A stretch of DNA of 31,079 nucleotides. It comes from JBHIKY01 sp042139015 (GTDB lineage Bacteria; Bacillota; Bacilli; Bacillales; Marinococcaceae). Under the pieces are notes generated by a model. The model saw only the letters and a program-made list of their open reading frames with translations, searched no databases and was not told the origin of the DNA. Positions 16,638-24,264 of this stretch are shown here, one piece after another. The stretch covers positions 1-31,079 of the forward strand of contig NZ_JBHIKY010000032.1 of NCBI RefSeq assembly GCF_042139015.1, given 5' to 3'. Each line of letters begins with the position of its first letter. The first letter of the stretch is position 1. The position numbers and the translations under genes were made by a program.

Positions 16638-16729
16638 CATTTGAAGAATTCATTATAGAGCCAGTCATTGATCCAGATCCATACGAAACTCACCGTATGA
16701 ATTGATATGAAAAAATGACGTGGTAAATT

Positions 16730-17160
16730 CGCGTTTTGATGGCGATACCCCCTAACATGGTCAACATGATTTTCCCCGTAGGGGTTGAGAAATCAATTTG
16801 TTCTATAATAAAGACGAGGTTGATATTCTACTCTCGAAGGTCCGAGATTTTCAGTAAATCAAAGGTAGATCTAGCCAGCCTGTCGATCTTATAACAAACC
16901 AATTCGTCTCCTTCCCTTAAAGCTGCTTGGATTTCATGAAGGTTTCTACTGCCTTTTTTTAGAGTAGACCTTATTCCATCCAACAATTTTTCCGCAGTAT
17001 CTGCTAATTTCTTGTTCCTCCCAAGAGGCTTTTAGTATAAGCTTTTGCTTCTTCAAATGTCATTTCTAAATATTTATAGACAGTTGGTCTTGAGATCTTA
17101 AGATCTTTAGCAATTTGTGTTACTTTAAACTTCTGTTTATGTAGGTCCTGAATCTTTAAA
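16730..17160 (-). pseudogene. serine recombinase (resolvase) remnants in shuffled order
   Basis: Two pieces lie on the minus strand. First (17160-17040) is a resolvase-type C-terminal helix-turn-helix: FKVTQIAKDLKISRPTVYKY then LEMTFEEAKAYTKSLLG. It is followed, in another frame, by a catalytic-domain piece (17032-16855): EKLLDGIRSTLKKGSRNLHE, IQAALREGDELVCYKIDRLA, RSTFDLLKI. A further frame (about 16830-16740) gives EQIDFSTPTGKIMLTMLGGIA. In intact resolvases the HTH comes after the catalytic domain, so these are parts of two genes or a rearranged one. The N-terminal nucleophile serine is missing. Confidence 0.75.
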
Positions 17161-17175
17161 TACAACACTAACTAA

Positions 17176-17766
17176 TTAAGGACTATACGGGTAATGAGAG
17201 CCGTGAAGGACAATTTTCAGGTCGCCATCATTATTTTTTGTAAAAGCGAAACTGTATTCTGCTTCGACAGGTTCTCCTCCATTAGCTGGTGTAAAATAAT
17301 ACACGCCCATACTTACAGCCATATTTCCTTCAATTATAACCCCTTTATTTTCCCATCGTACATCTGTCCAAGGTTCAATAGCAAAACCATTATCCTCGGG
17401 ATACGCTTCATTTCCTCCTATGAAATAAGACAAAGCGCCTTCAAAGGAATCGCGGAAACGCTCCTCTCTAGCTAAAGTTGGTTTGAAAAGAACATTGCCG
17501 ATGTCATAACCATAGAAACGTTCGATATGCTCAGAAGCAGCTTTTTCATAGTCGCCACCCTCGCTGTATACTTCTCCGATATGAACAATTCCTTCTCCCC
17601 AGTTTTGCTGAAATTCCAGAACTTCCTTCTCTGTGATGTCATGGGTTGATTCTGCAGGTTCTACTACTTCTGCCGGCTCACTAGAAGTAGAGTCCGAACA
17701 GGCTACTAAAGTCATTGCTAAAAAAGCAGCCCCTAAAATTGATGAAACTCCCTTAAATTTTTTCAT
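17176..17766 (-). CDS. lipoprotein with NTF2/SnoaL-like domain, unknown function
   Basis: A 196-residue protein with a lipoprotein signal: hydrophobic SILGAAFLAMTL and lipobox LVAC, so Cys23 would be lipidated and the protein anchored outside the membrane. After an acidic linker, the domain has EFQQNWGEGIVHIGEVYSEG, IERFYGYDIGNVLFKPTLA, FRDSFEGALSYFIGG, FAIEPWTDVRWENKGVIIEG, MAVSMGVYYFTPANG and FAFTKNNDGDLKIVLHGSHY. This looks like the small NTF2-like cone fold found in many marine and environmental bacteria, sometimes mislabelled as phosphoribosyl-AMP cyclohydrolase. No catalytic set is obvious. The start is supported by AGGGGGT upstream and by its own promoter. It separates the two copies of the secreted-protein/membrane-protein pair. 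Confidence 0.75.
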   Translation of the reverse strand: MKKFKGVSSILGAAFLAMTLVACSDSTSSEPAEVVEPAESTHDITEKEVLEFQQNWGEGIVHIGEVYSEGGDYEKAASEHIERFYGYDIGNVLFKPTLAREERFRDSFEGALSYFIGGNEAYPEDNGFAIEPWTDVRWENKGVIIEGNMAVSMGVYYFTPANGGEPVEAEYSFAFTKNNDGDLKIVLHGSHYPYSP

Positions 17767-17811
17767 TTTTTACCCCCTATAAAAATTAGTTGTTTTTTAC
17801 ATCACCTAGAC

Positions 17812-17840
17812 ACTATAGTTAACTGGTAGTTAATTGACAA
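17812..17840 (-). promoter_or_regulatory. promoter of the lipoprotein gene
   Basis: On the minus strand TTGTCA (17840-17835), a 17-bp spacer and TATAGT (17817-17812) stand about 45 bp before ATG 17766. The spacer holds a near-palindrome with GTTAAC. Confidence 0.65.
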
Positions 17841-17914
17841 TATTTTGAATAGTACTAAAGTCAACCAAATTTCATGAAATTAATTTAATTACAATGTATT
17901 ACATAATTATTCAT

Positions 17915-18010
17915 CAACGCTATGGCATTATTTATTACATAATGGATCAAGGAGTTCCTGGATGGGTTACAAAGCCAGTGGTTCGGACTATCTTTTTCTT
18001 TATAACTTAA
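17915..18010 (+). pseudogene. C-terminal relic of a second secreted-protein copy
   Basis: The last 31 codons before TAA 18008 read QRYGIIYYIMDQGVPGWVTK then PVVRTIFFFIT. They align with the end of the protein at 15551-16087 (NYLTDELGMPDYIAQ then PLVKTVFFFVL), with P, V, T and the FFF run in the same places. The rest of the gene is gone; the frame closes about 17880-17910. The stop overlaps that of the convergent membrane protein gene in TTAA, the same geometry as the intact pair. Confidence 0.75.
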
Positions 18011-18306
18011 GTTCCAAGTAATTTTGAATAGATAATACCTAAAGCACCTAAAATCATCAATACAGTTAGGGAAGAATATAAGATTTTTTCTATTTTATAT
18101 TCAACATCTTTAAGACTTGAAACATAACTAAAAATGAGTACAATATCAATGAACAAAACGACCATAAAATTTGTCCAGCCGTTTCCCATGCTTTCGGGAT
18201 TAAAGGTGAAAATAATATTAGATAAGAATACCGGTATGAAGATCAATAGGACAAATGCTAATAAGGCTCCTGATATATGTTCATTTTGTCTTTCTTTGCT
18301 TTTCAT
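18007..18306 (-). CDS. three-helix membrane protein, paralogue of 16084-16398
   Basis: A protein of about 99 residues starting MKSKERQNEHISGALLAFVL. I chose ATG 18306 because GGAGA lies 8 nt upstream; the longer frame to 18360 has no such site. It has three membrane helices: ALLAFVLLIFIPVFLSNIIF, NFMVVLFIDIVLIFSYVSSL and LYSSLTVLMILGALGIIYSK. The N-terminal REH/AFxLL pattern, helix count and convergent stop overlap link it to the product at 16084-16398. This copy is intact although its secreted partner is reduced to a tail, as might be expected of an orphan immunity gene kept for protection; that reading is inference. Confidence 0.75.
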   Translation of the reverse strand: MKSKERQNEHISGALLAFVLLIFIPVFLSNIIFTFNPESMGNGWTNFMVVLFIDIVLIFSYVSSLKDVEYKIEKILYSSLTVLMILGALGIIYSKLLGT

Positions 18307-18562
18307 ATAAAGTCTCCATACTAAGATGGAATTTTTATGATTACTGTAAAATGATAACAAATTTTGATTCTATCTGCATGTTACTGTAAAAACGATTCAT
18401 TGCCGTTTTCAATGAAGGTTGAGGGAATGTTCCTAAGTATTCACTTTTTGCGGGGATGTATAAAAGGTCATTTTATAAAATTTTAGTACCCACTTAGGTG
18501 GTTGAAATCACATCAAAACAAGCTGTCCCGTACCCCTTTATCTTTATTTTTTTTACAAATGA

Positions 18563-18584
18563 ATTAGTACCTGATCTTAATACC
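18563..18584 (+). promoter_or_regulatory. FapR-type operator
   Basis: ATTAGTACCTGATCTTAATACC is close to the FapR box that represses fatty-acid synthesis genes in Bacillaceae (TTAGTACC, short spacer, inverted TAxTAAT-type half). It lies 42 bp before the fabH-like ATG, the expected position. Malonyl-CoA would relieve repression. Confidence 0.75.
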
Positions 18585-18625
18585 AAGTGTTGCAATGGAA
18601 ATATATTACTTAAGAGGTGATCAAG

Positions 18626-19240
18626 ATGAATTCGAAAGCTAGAATTACGGGAATCGGGTCCTATGTTCCTTATAAGGAACTTACAAATCAAGATTTAGAG
18701 CAGGTTGTAGACACAAATGATGAATGGATCGTTAAACGTACAGGAATACGCAAGCGCATTCTATATATAAAAAGAGAGCTTTCAAATCAACTAGAGCCTA
18801 GAGTTACAGGGTGGTTAGGGCAACAGGAACATACAAAATTACAACATGATTATTCATTATTTGCATCAGCAACTCGTCGTTTTGAAACTGGGTTACCTTC
18901 GTTTATCAGTATTTACGCTGCCTATGAGGGTATCAAATTATTGCGTGAAGTTGGAGTAGATAACATAGAATTGCACATAAAAAAGTTAAGTCAATTTACA
19001 GTTCGCTATGCTCAAAAAAAGGGGCTAAAAGTCTCTACCCCTCCATCAGATAAGTTTTTAACTAGTATTATAGCTATTGAACTAAATAATGCTTCTTGTG
19101 TTGCAAAATTATTAAAACAAGAAAATATTGTCGTTTCAGCTAGGAACGATTCCATTAGAATAGCTCCACACTTCTATAATAATGAGGAAGACATTAAGTA
19201 TGCAATTGATCAATTATTAAAAATTAAGAGTGAATACTAG
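18626..19240 (+). pseudogene. fabH'-'class V aminotransferase deletion fusion
   Basis: The first 42-44 residues are the N-terminus of ketoacyl-ACP synthase III: KARITGIGSYVPYKELTNQD, then TNDEWIVKRTGIRKR. The frame then changes in register into the C-terminal part of a class V (NifS-like fold) aminotransferase: SLFASATRRFETGLPSFISI, then AYEGIKLLREVGVDNIEL and the end DSIRIAPHFYNNEEDIKYAI. The FabH Cys-His-Asn active site and the aminotransferase PLP lysine are both missing. ATG 18626 is chosen over GTG 18617 because GAGGTGA precedes it. The FapR-type operator of the original fabH is still present, so a useless chimera may be expressed under lipid control. Confidence 0.88.
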
Positions 19241-19350
19241 TATCTATAGATTCCTCCCCATTTATGATAAAATAACTTTGGTTATAAGCAATACTAATTC
19301 AACTATTTTTTTAAAATGTAAATTTAAATTTACTTTGGAGGTGTTTTGTA

Positions 19351-20661
19351 ATGAATCCAGTCGCCATTGCCTTAAACGAATCACTAAAAGAAAATCCGTT
19401 AGTACACAGCATGCTTTCAAAACTGGGGGAAAAATATTATTTTCCAAAAGGGATCCTAACTCAGACGGCAGAAGCAAAAAACAAAGCAACAAAAATTAAT
19501 GCAACGATAGGGATTGCAGAAGAGGATAATGAGCCCATGCATTTAGCGTCCCTAAAAGAACAAATCCAAGGGGTAGAATCAAAGGATATTTTTCCATACG
19601 CTCCTCCTGGGGGAAAACTTGATTTAAGACAAGAATGGAAAGAGAAGATAGTATTTGATAATCAATCCCTACATAAAGAAGATATCTCTTTACCTATTGT
19701 TACGAATGCGATCACGCATGGCTTAAGTGTAGTAGCAGATTTGTTTTGCGATGAAAATGATAGAGTAGTGATCCCTGACAAGTTATGGGGGAACTATAAG
19801 TTGTTGTTTGAAACAAGAAAAGGGGCCTGTATCTCCAATTACTCTTTCTTTAATGAAAATAATCAATTTAACGACAAAGGATTGGAAGACACGATATCAC
19901 AATCTAACGAAGAAAAATTAATTATTCTATTGAACTTTCCTAACAACCCCACAGGTTACACGCCAAGTGAATTAGAAGTAAAAAAAATAAAAAATGTGCT
20001 AGTAGAGCAAGCTAATCTAGGGAAAAAACTTTTAGTTTTAGTAGATGATGCTTATTTTGGATTGTTTTATGAAGATTCCAATAAAGAATCTGTTTTTGCA
20101 GAATTAATCAATATACATCCTAATATTTTACCTGTGAAATTAGACGGTGCTACAAAAGAAGAATTTGCGTGGGGACTGCGAGTTGGTTTTATTACGTTCC
20201 CTTTTCTTGGAACCAAAGTAAATGAAGCTCTAGAGAAAAAAATATTTGGTATTATTAGATCAACAATATCAAGTGGTTCTCATCCATCACAGTCATTAGT
20301 GTTACAGACCTTACGTAGTTCAAATTTCAGACAAGAACAAAAAGATAAATTTAATGTATTGCAAGAAAGAGCAATGGAAGTTAAAAATATTTTGGACAAC
20401 ACATCTGCATATAAGGAAGTATGGAGCTATTATCCATTTAATTCTGGGTATTTCATGTGTTTAAAGCTGCATAATCTGAACGCAGAGAGATTAAGAATGT
20501 ATCTATTAGAACATTATGGAGTTGGCACTATTGCTATAAATGAAACTGATTTAAGAATCGCCTTTTCATGTGTAGAAAAATCTGATTTAAAAAATTTATT
20601 TGATATCATATACGAGGCTAGTGTGACTCTTTCAAGAGAAAAACATGAAGAATGGCGTTAA
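19351..20661 (+). CDS. class I/II PLP-dependent aminotransferase
   Basis: A 436-residue fold-type I aminotransferase, full length. Visible motifs are PYAPPGGKLDLRQEW (N-terminal substrate region, 82-96), LNFPNNPTGYTPSE (194-207, with the PLP-contact Asn and the NPTG turn), LVDDAYFGLFYED (230-242, Asp for the pyridine nitrogen and Tyr) and the PLP lysine K269 in LDGATKEEFAWGLRVGF; the arginine near the end is in LRIAFSC. The start has TTGGAGG 8 nt upstream. The substrate is not determinable; the unusual ATKEEFAW active-site context suggests a less common subfamily. It follows the fabH-aminotransferase chimera by 110 bp, and has its own terminator. A secondary-metabolism role is possible but not shown. 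Confidence 0.88.
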   Translation: MNPVAIALNESLKENPLVHSMLSKLGEKYYFPKGILTQTAEAKNKATKINATIGIAEEDNEPMHLASLKEQIQGVESKDIFPYAPPGGKLDLRQEWKEKIVFDNQSLHKEDISLPIVTNAITHGLSVVADLFCDENDRVVIPDKLWGNYKLLFETRKGACISNYSFFNENNQFNDKGLEDTISQSNEEKLIILLNFPNNPTGYTPSELEVKKIKNVLVEQANLGKKLLVLVDDAYFGLFYEDSNKESVFAELINIHPNILPVKLDGATKEEFAWGLRVGFITFPFLGTKVNEALEKKIFGIIRSTISSGSHPSQSLVLQTLRSSNFRQEQKDKFNVLQERAMEVKNILDNTSAYKEVWSYYPFNSGYFMCLKLHNLNAERLRMYLLEHYGVGTIAINETDLRIAFSCVEKSDLKNLFDIIYEASVTLSREKHEEWR

Positions 20662-20675
20662 TTCATTGACGCTTG

Positions 20676-20708
20676 GCAAAAGCAAATTATGCTTTTGCTT
20701 TTTTTTTT
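20676..20708 (+). terminator. Rho-independent terminator
   Basis: GCAAAAGCA (20676-20684) pairs with TGCTTTTGC (20690-20698), followed by a run of ten T. It ends the aminotransferase transcript. Confidence 0.92.
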
Positions 20709-21037
20709 AATTTAAGAAAAAAAGCAAGGTCATGTTATGAGAAACAAAGCGCTGCAATTCTAAACGCATATGAAAAGAAAAAGAATACAATTATGCAGAT
20801 GAGCAAATCAAAGTGACCTCCCGGATAAATTCTGTGAACTTTTTTTGCTTTAATAATTGTTCTTGGGAAATAGACATAACCACCATTTATCAGTCGTTTT
20901 CTATGTGGCCTGGAATGGATAACAAAACGTGAAACCCTTACCAGTAAGCGATTACAGATGATATTAAATGTTTATCATCCACATACAGTGGTATGGATCA
21001 CAAGGATGCATGATTCGATAGGAAAGGAGTAAGGATA
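20709..21037. other. gap upstream of the dehydrogenase
   Basis: No gene supported. It contains the ribosome binding site AAAGGAG at 21022-21029 for the next gene; I see no convincing promoter or operator. Confidence 0.5.
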
Positions 21038-21859
21038 ATGAATAAACTTGAACAAAATATCGCTGTCGTTACAGGAGCAGCAACCGGTATAGGCCGGGCG
21101 ACAGCCGAAGTATTCGCAGAAGAAGGGGCACTTGTGCTCTGTGCCGATAAAAAGGAAGAACAGATTAAAGAACTGGCCGAAGACATAAAAGCAGCCGGGG
21201 GACGAGCAGAAGCATACGGTCTCGATGTTTCTAATGAAGAGAGCGTAGCTGCTTTTACGGACCAAGTGAAGCAGGATTATTCCACGATAGACGTGTTATT
21301 TAACAATGCGGGTATCGATCAGGAAGGTGGAAAACTTCATGAGTACCCCGTGGAACTGTTTGATGCTATTATCAGCGTGGATCTGCGTGGCACGTTTTTA
21401 ATGAGCAAATATCTTATTCCGCTCATGCTCGACCATGGAGGATCCATAATTAACAATTCGTCTATGTCCGGGTCCGCTGCTGATTTAGACCGGTCCGGTT
21501 ACAATGCAGCCAAAGGTGGCGTGACCAACCTAACAAAAGCGATCGCGATTGATTACGGACGTCAAGGCATTCGTGCAAATGCCATTGCCCCGGGAACAAT
21601 CGAAACACCGCTTGTGTCAGGACTAGCGGGTACTGCGAATGACGAGAATGGTAAAGCATTTCGCGATGCCCAAAAGTGGGTTACACCGATGGGCAGATTA
21701 GGTGACCCAAAAGAAATGGCGATGATTGCGTTGTTTTTAGCGTCTAAAGACAGCTCCTTTATCACAGGAGAAACGATTACAGGTGATGGAGGCTTAACTG
21801 CCTATACGTGGCCGGGGAAAATGCTGTTTGAAAACGGTTGGAAAGACACCACAAACTAG
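21038..21859 (+). CDS. short-chain dehydrogenase/reductase (classical SDR)
   Basis: A 273-residue NAD(P)-dependent SDR. The Rossmann motif TGAATGIG spans residues 12-19, the acidic CADKKEE after strand 2 favours NAD(H), NNAG is at 89-92, and the catalytic set is Ser about 142, Tyr155 and Lys159 (YNAAK). NAIAPGTIETPLV and the ending FITGETITGDGGLTAYTWPG complete the family pattern. The TAYTWPGKML tail recalls a subgroup often annotated as glucose 1-dehydrogenase or 3-oxoacyl-ACP reductase, without proof of substrate. AAAGGAG precedes the start with good spacing. The gene is intact, monocistronic by appearance and clearly GC-richer than its surroundings, which hints at a different history from the AT-rich neighbours. 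Confidence 0.9.
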   Translation: MNKLEQNIAVVTGAATGIGRATAEVFAEEGALVLCADKKEEQIKELAEDIKAAGGRAEAYGLDVSNEESVAAFTDQVKQDYSTIDVLFNNAGIDQEGGKLHEYPVELFDAIISVDLRGTFLMSKYLIPLMLDHGGSIINNSSMSGSAADLDRSGYNAAKGGVTNLTKAIAIDYGRQGIRANAIAPGTIETPLVSGLAGTANDENGKAFRDAQKWVTPMGRLGDPKEMAMIALFLASKDSSFITGETITGDGGLTAYTWPGKMLFENGWKDTTN

Positions 21860-22236
21860 AACAACTGAACGGAAGAAAGGAGCTAGCATCAAAATTATCT
21901 CTCTAATGAAAATCATTTTTGACCTGGTTTTCATTCTTCAAAAACGTTCTGCTTTCCTCCAATGAAGGAGCTTCTATTACCTGCCAATGCATCCATATTA
22001 ACTGCAGGTTGACAGTGTGGTCCATAAGCCAAAGCCTGCAGAAAAACATGAGGCTCATGTTTTTCTCGGGCTTTCTTTTGATTCTAAGTAGAAAAGGAGT
22101 GTTATTATGTGATAACAGCTGGTAGCTTTCAAAATGAATGCACATGAAAAGAACATATTTTCTCCATCCTTAATTTCTATCATCCCGAGTGTATCGATGT
22201 GCCACCAGCTGCTAAAGGAAATGGAGGGTTAGGACA
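21860..22236 (+). other. gap with one hairpin
   Basis: GAAAAACATGA (22042-22052) pairs with TCATGTTTTTC (22056-22066), a strong 11-bp stem with a 3-nt loop followed by a T-rich stretch; it may terminate the dehydrogenase transcript. No gene is supported in the rest. Confidence 0.5.
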
Positions 22237-22383
22237 ATGGAACTCAAACGACAAGTGATAATAAAAGAATTAGAGGAGAAGGGGTTCTTGCTCGCCATTG
22301 ATGGCAGATTTTTAAATCAGCTTACTTTGCAGGAACTTGAAAGGGAATTGGTTAGATTTCCTGAGCGCAATGGGAGACGCTAG
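22237..22383 (+). CDS. FbpA-like small basic protein, 48 aa
   Basis: ATG 22237 follows GGAGGGTTAGG. The product MELKRQVIIKELEEKGFLLA, then IDGRFLNQLTLQELERELVR, matches the pattern of the small Fur-regulated basic protein family (FbpA type): a K/R-rich helix, KG, D/NGR, and LTLxELE. In B. subtilis these peptides act with the iron-sparing response. No clear Fur box is visible upstream, so iron control is not shown here. The frame is complete and ends at TAG 22381. Confidence 0.65.
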   Translation: MELKRQVIIKELEEKGFLLAIDGRFLNQLTLQELERELVRFPERNGRR

Positions 22384-22397
22384 TAACCTTGATTTTA

Positions 22398-22521
22398 TTA
22401 ATAAGACTTAACAAAAATTGTGCCAACAATTACTAAAAACAAGATAAACAATACAACAATTAACGCAAACTTGTCTCCCCCCTGGCACGACTTTCACACT
22501 CTTTCTAAATCTAAACGCCAT
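22398..22521 (-). pseudogene. YjcZ-like small membrane protein with G-run frameshift
   Basis: ATG 22521, preceded by AAGGGGGA, starts MAFRFRKSVKVVPG. After a run of six G the in-frame continuation is odd, but one base fewer gives GGDKFALIVVLFILFLVIVG then TIFVKSY and TAA at 22398. That second part has the FALIVVLFILLIIVG signature of YjcZ-type sporulation-associated small proteins. The first part resembles the start of DUF4236 proteins. A single-base difference in the G-run decides whether a 40-residue membrane peptide is made. It may be a true mutation, a phase-variable tract or a sequencing error. Confidence 0.6.
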
Positions 22522-22593
22522 AGATGTCCCCCTTATATAGTAATTAGTTGTATAAATATATAATTGGTAATAGTGTACTTATTTTTGGAGAAA

Positions 22594-22956
22594 TTAATTA
22601 GTTTGATTTAAAAAGTTTTGAAGTCTCACATTCATCACTTTTTGTAGGTCATCGACCAGTAATATGAAATATTCAACGTCTTCAAGTAGGGCAGGGTTAA
22701 TATCGCCCTTCTCCAGTCTCATAGCTGCGAGCTCTATGTTAATTCCAAACGAATAATCATCAAAAGGATCCTGGAGAAGCTCACTCATGTCGATGGACAT
22801 GGAATGGATATCATCATGAAAATCTTCTGGATTAAATCGTTCGAATGGCTGGTTATTTGTATAAAATGAAACGGGACCATCTGTTGGTAGTTTGGCTTGT
22901 AATACAACCCATTTAGGATGTAATTCCCCCTCAATATCTTCTAAATAAATCCACAT
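22594..22956 (-). CDS. hypothetical protein, 120 aa
   Basis: An intact frame starting MWIYLEDIEGELHPKWVVLQ with AGAGGATG about 11 nt upstream. The product is soluble and acidic, with no signal peptide or membrane helix. The middle (FHDDIHSMSIDMSELLQDPF) is rich in Asp/Met/Ser and the end (YFILLVDDLQKVMNVRLQNF) is probably helical. I do not recognise a family. It stands alone between small genes of either strand. Frame integrity and amino-acid composition favour a real gene. Confidence 0.65.
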   Translation of the reverse strand: MWIYLEDIEGELHPKWVVLQAKLPTDGPVSFYTNNQPFERFNPEDFHDDIHSMSIDMSELLQDPFDDYSFGINIELAAMRLEKGDINPALLEDVEYFILLVDDLQKVMNVRLQNFLNQTN

Positions 22957-23207
22957 AAATTACCACATCCTCTGCTGTTTGTTTATGTCATTGATTTATT
23001 AGCCTTACATTTAATCTGTGTGTTTGATATTTCATTGCGGGACCACTTTAATAGAAGGTACGTTCGGTATAATTGATAAAAAGAAAATATTAAAAGCTAC
23101 CGCAACAATGGCGGACTCAACTAACTTTTAATCGAAATATAGATTTCAATTACGACTCTGAGATTATTCTTTTTATAACATAGAGTCTTATTTAACAGGA
23201 GCATATA

Positions 23208-23396
23208 ATGTCACATGAGAACGAACAAACTTCTGCAACTCACTCTTTTTCTTCTGAAGTTGTTCCTAATGACCGAATTAATCTAGAAGTTAATGGAATA
23301 TGGGAAGTTACAGGTAGTGTTGAAGGTCTCAATTCTGGAATGTCTCGTAAAGGTTCTTGGAATATACCTTCAGTGGTGATGACGCATAATAAGTAA
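23208..23396 (+). CDS. 62-aa peptide of unknown function, possible precursor
   Basis: ATG 23208 has AGGAG 8 nt upstream. The product starts MSHENEQTSATHSFSSEVVP and ends GSWNIPSVVMTHNK. It has no hydrophobic segment and no cysteine, and is rich in Ser, Thr, Asn, Glu and Gly. Two predicted small membrane proteins follow closely on the same strand. A polar N-terminal leader followed by a Gly/Trp-containing tail and membrane-protein neighbours is how many bacteriocin-like or signalling peptides are organised, but there is no processing motif I can name. Confidence 0.55.
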   Translation: MSHENEQTSATHSFSSEVVPNDRINLEVNGIWEVTGSVEGLNSGMSRKGSWNIPSVVMTHNK

Positions 23397-23448
23397 GATT
23401 TTGATTTACTTTTTAACAAATAATATTAAAAAGAAGGCGATTGTTATT

Positions 23449-23786
23449 TTGAACAGAATATATTCACTTCTTCAAATAAGAATATAGCTTGTATTTCTTT
23501 GGGTACGTTAGTTTTTGTGTTTTTAATCATGCCTTGGTCTACTGAACACACGAGTACGACCGATGTCCACCATCTAGGATTTCACACACCGATACTATCG
23601 TACTACTCAGAAGGTGCTTCTTATTTTGACAGATTTTTAGTATTTAATCCTGTTCAACTTATGCAAAACTTTTCTGTTGGCTTGGGGGGTATTTACCAGC
23701 TTGCTATTTTCTTCTTATTTCTTTTGTTCATCAAATTTATAATAGGAATAATGATAGAATTTAGAGAAATAAAAAACACGCATTAA
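23449..23786 (+). CDS. small membrane protein, about 110 aa, start uncertain
   Basis: From TTG 23499 the frame gives two membrane helices: TLVFVFLIMPWSTEH at the start and YQLAIFFLFLLFIKFIIGIM near the end. Between them is a loop with HHLGFHTPILSYYSEGASYF. The true start may be TTG 23449, behind AAGAAGGCGA, reading NRIYSLLQIRI, but that frame ends at a TAG at 23485 and needs a one-base shift to join. Either the gene is frameshifted or it begins at a weak start. Family unknown. It lies 100 bp after the 62-residue peptide gene. Confidence 0.5.
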
Positions 23787-23839
23787 ATAACAACAATAAC
23801 GGAGTGTAGATTCGCTTTGTATTCAAGGGGGAACCCATC

Positions 23840-23950
23840 TTGAACGGAAAAAATGTTATTGGTTTCACTGCTATGATTTTAAGCTTTTACGCTATTTTTA
23901 CCTTTATTGGTCTATTCGTCCAAGACATCTTAAAACTTCTCTTTGGTTAG
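23840..23950 (+). CDS. 36-aa hydrophobic peptide
   Basis: TTG 23840 is preceded by AAGGGGGA with 7-nt spacing. The peptide MNGKNVIGFTAMILSFYAIF then TFIGLFVQDILKLLFG is a single membrane helix with short polar ends, and stops at TAG 23948. It follows the larger membrane protein by 53 bp and is followed by a terminator, so these three small genes probably form one transcript. Function unknown. Confidence 0.6.
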   Translation: MNGKNVIGFTAMILSFYAIFTFIGLFVQDILKLLFG

Positions 23951-23986
23951 GTAGGGGCAAAGAGATTTTTGATAAAAAATAACAAG

Positions 23987-24010
23987 GAGATGCTTAAGTG
24001 CATCTCTTTG
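23987..24010 (+). terminator. terminator of the small-peptide operon
   Basis: GAGATGC (23987-23993) pairs with GCATCTC (24000-24006), 6-nt loop, followed by TTTG. The T-tail is short. Confidence 0.6.
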
Positions 24011-24095
24011 TCGTGAAAAAGGTGTTTGGCATTACATTAAACTTAATATTGAAGATGCATTGGAGCTTAAAATGAAACATGCATTTCTTAGAAAT

Positions 24096-24125
24096 GGGGC
24101 TGGGACATAACTAGCCCAAAAAAAA
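24096..24125. repeat. possible IS-end or terminator-like hairpin
   Basis: GGGCTGGGACATAACTAGCC forms a short stem (GGGCT with AGCCC) followed by an A-run. This string resembles the end of IS1182-type elements common in Bacillota; no transposase is seen nearby. The remainder of 24011-24264 has nothing recognisable. Confidence 0.35.
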
Positions 24126-24264
24126 GTTAAAAAAGCTTTTTGTTTATTATCCAAGGGTTCATAAGGTGGACCCCAAACAAAGAATTTTCCCCTATTAGGC
24201 AGTTTTTTGTTGATAAATTCCTCGACGACTTGATTACTGTAGCGTCTTTTACCTCACTAATACT

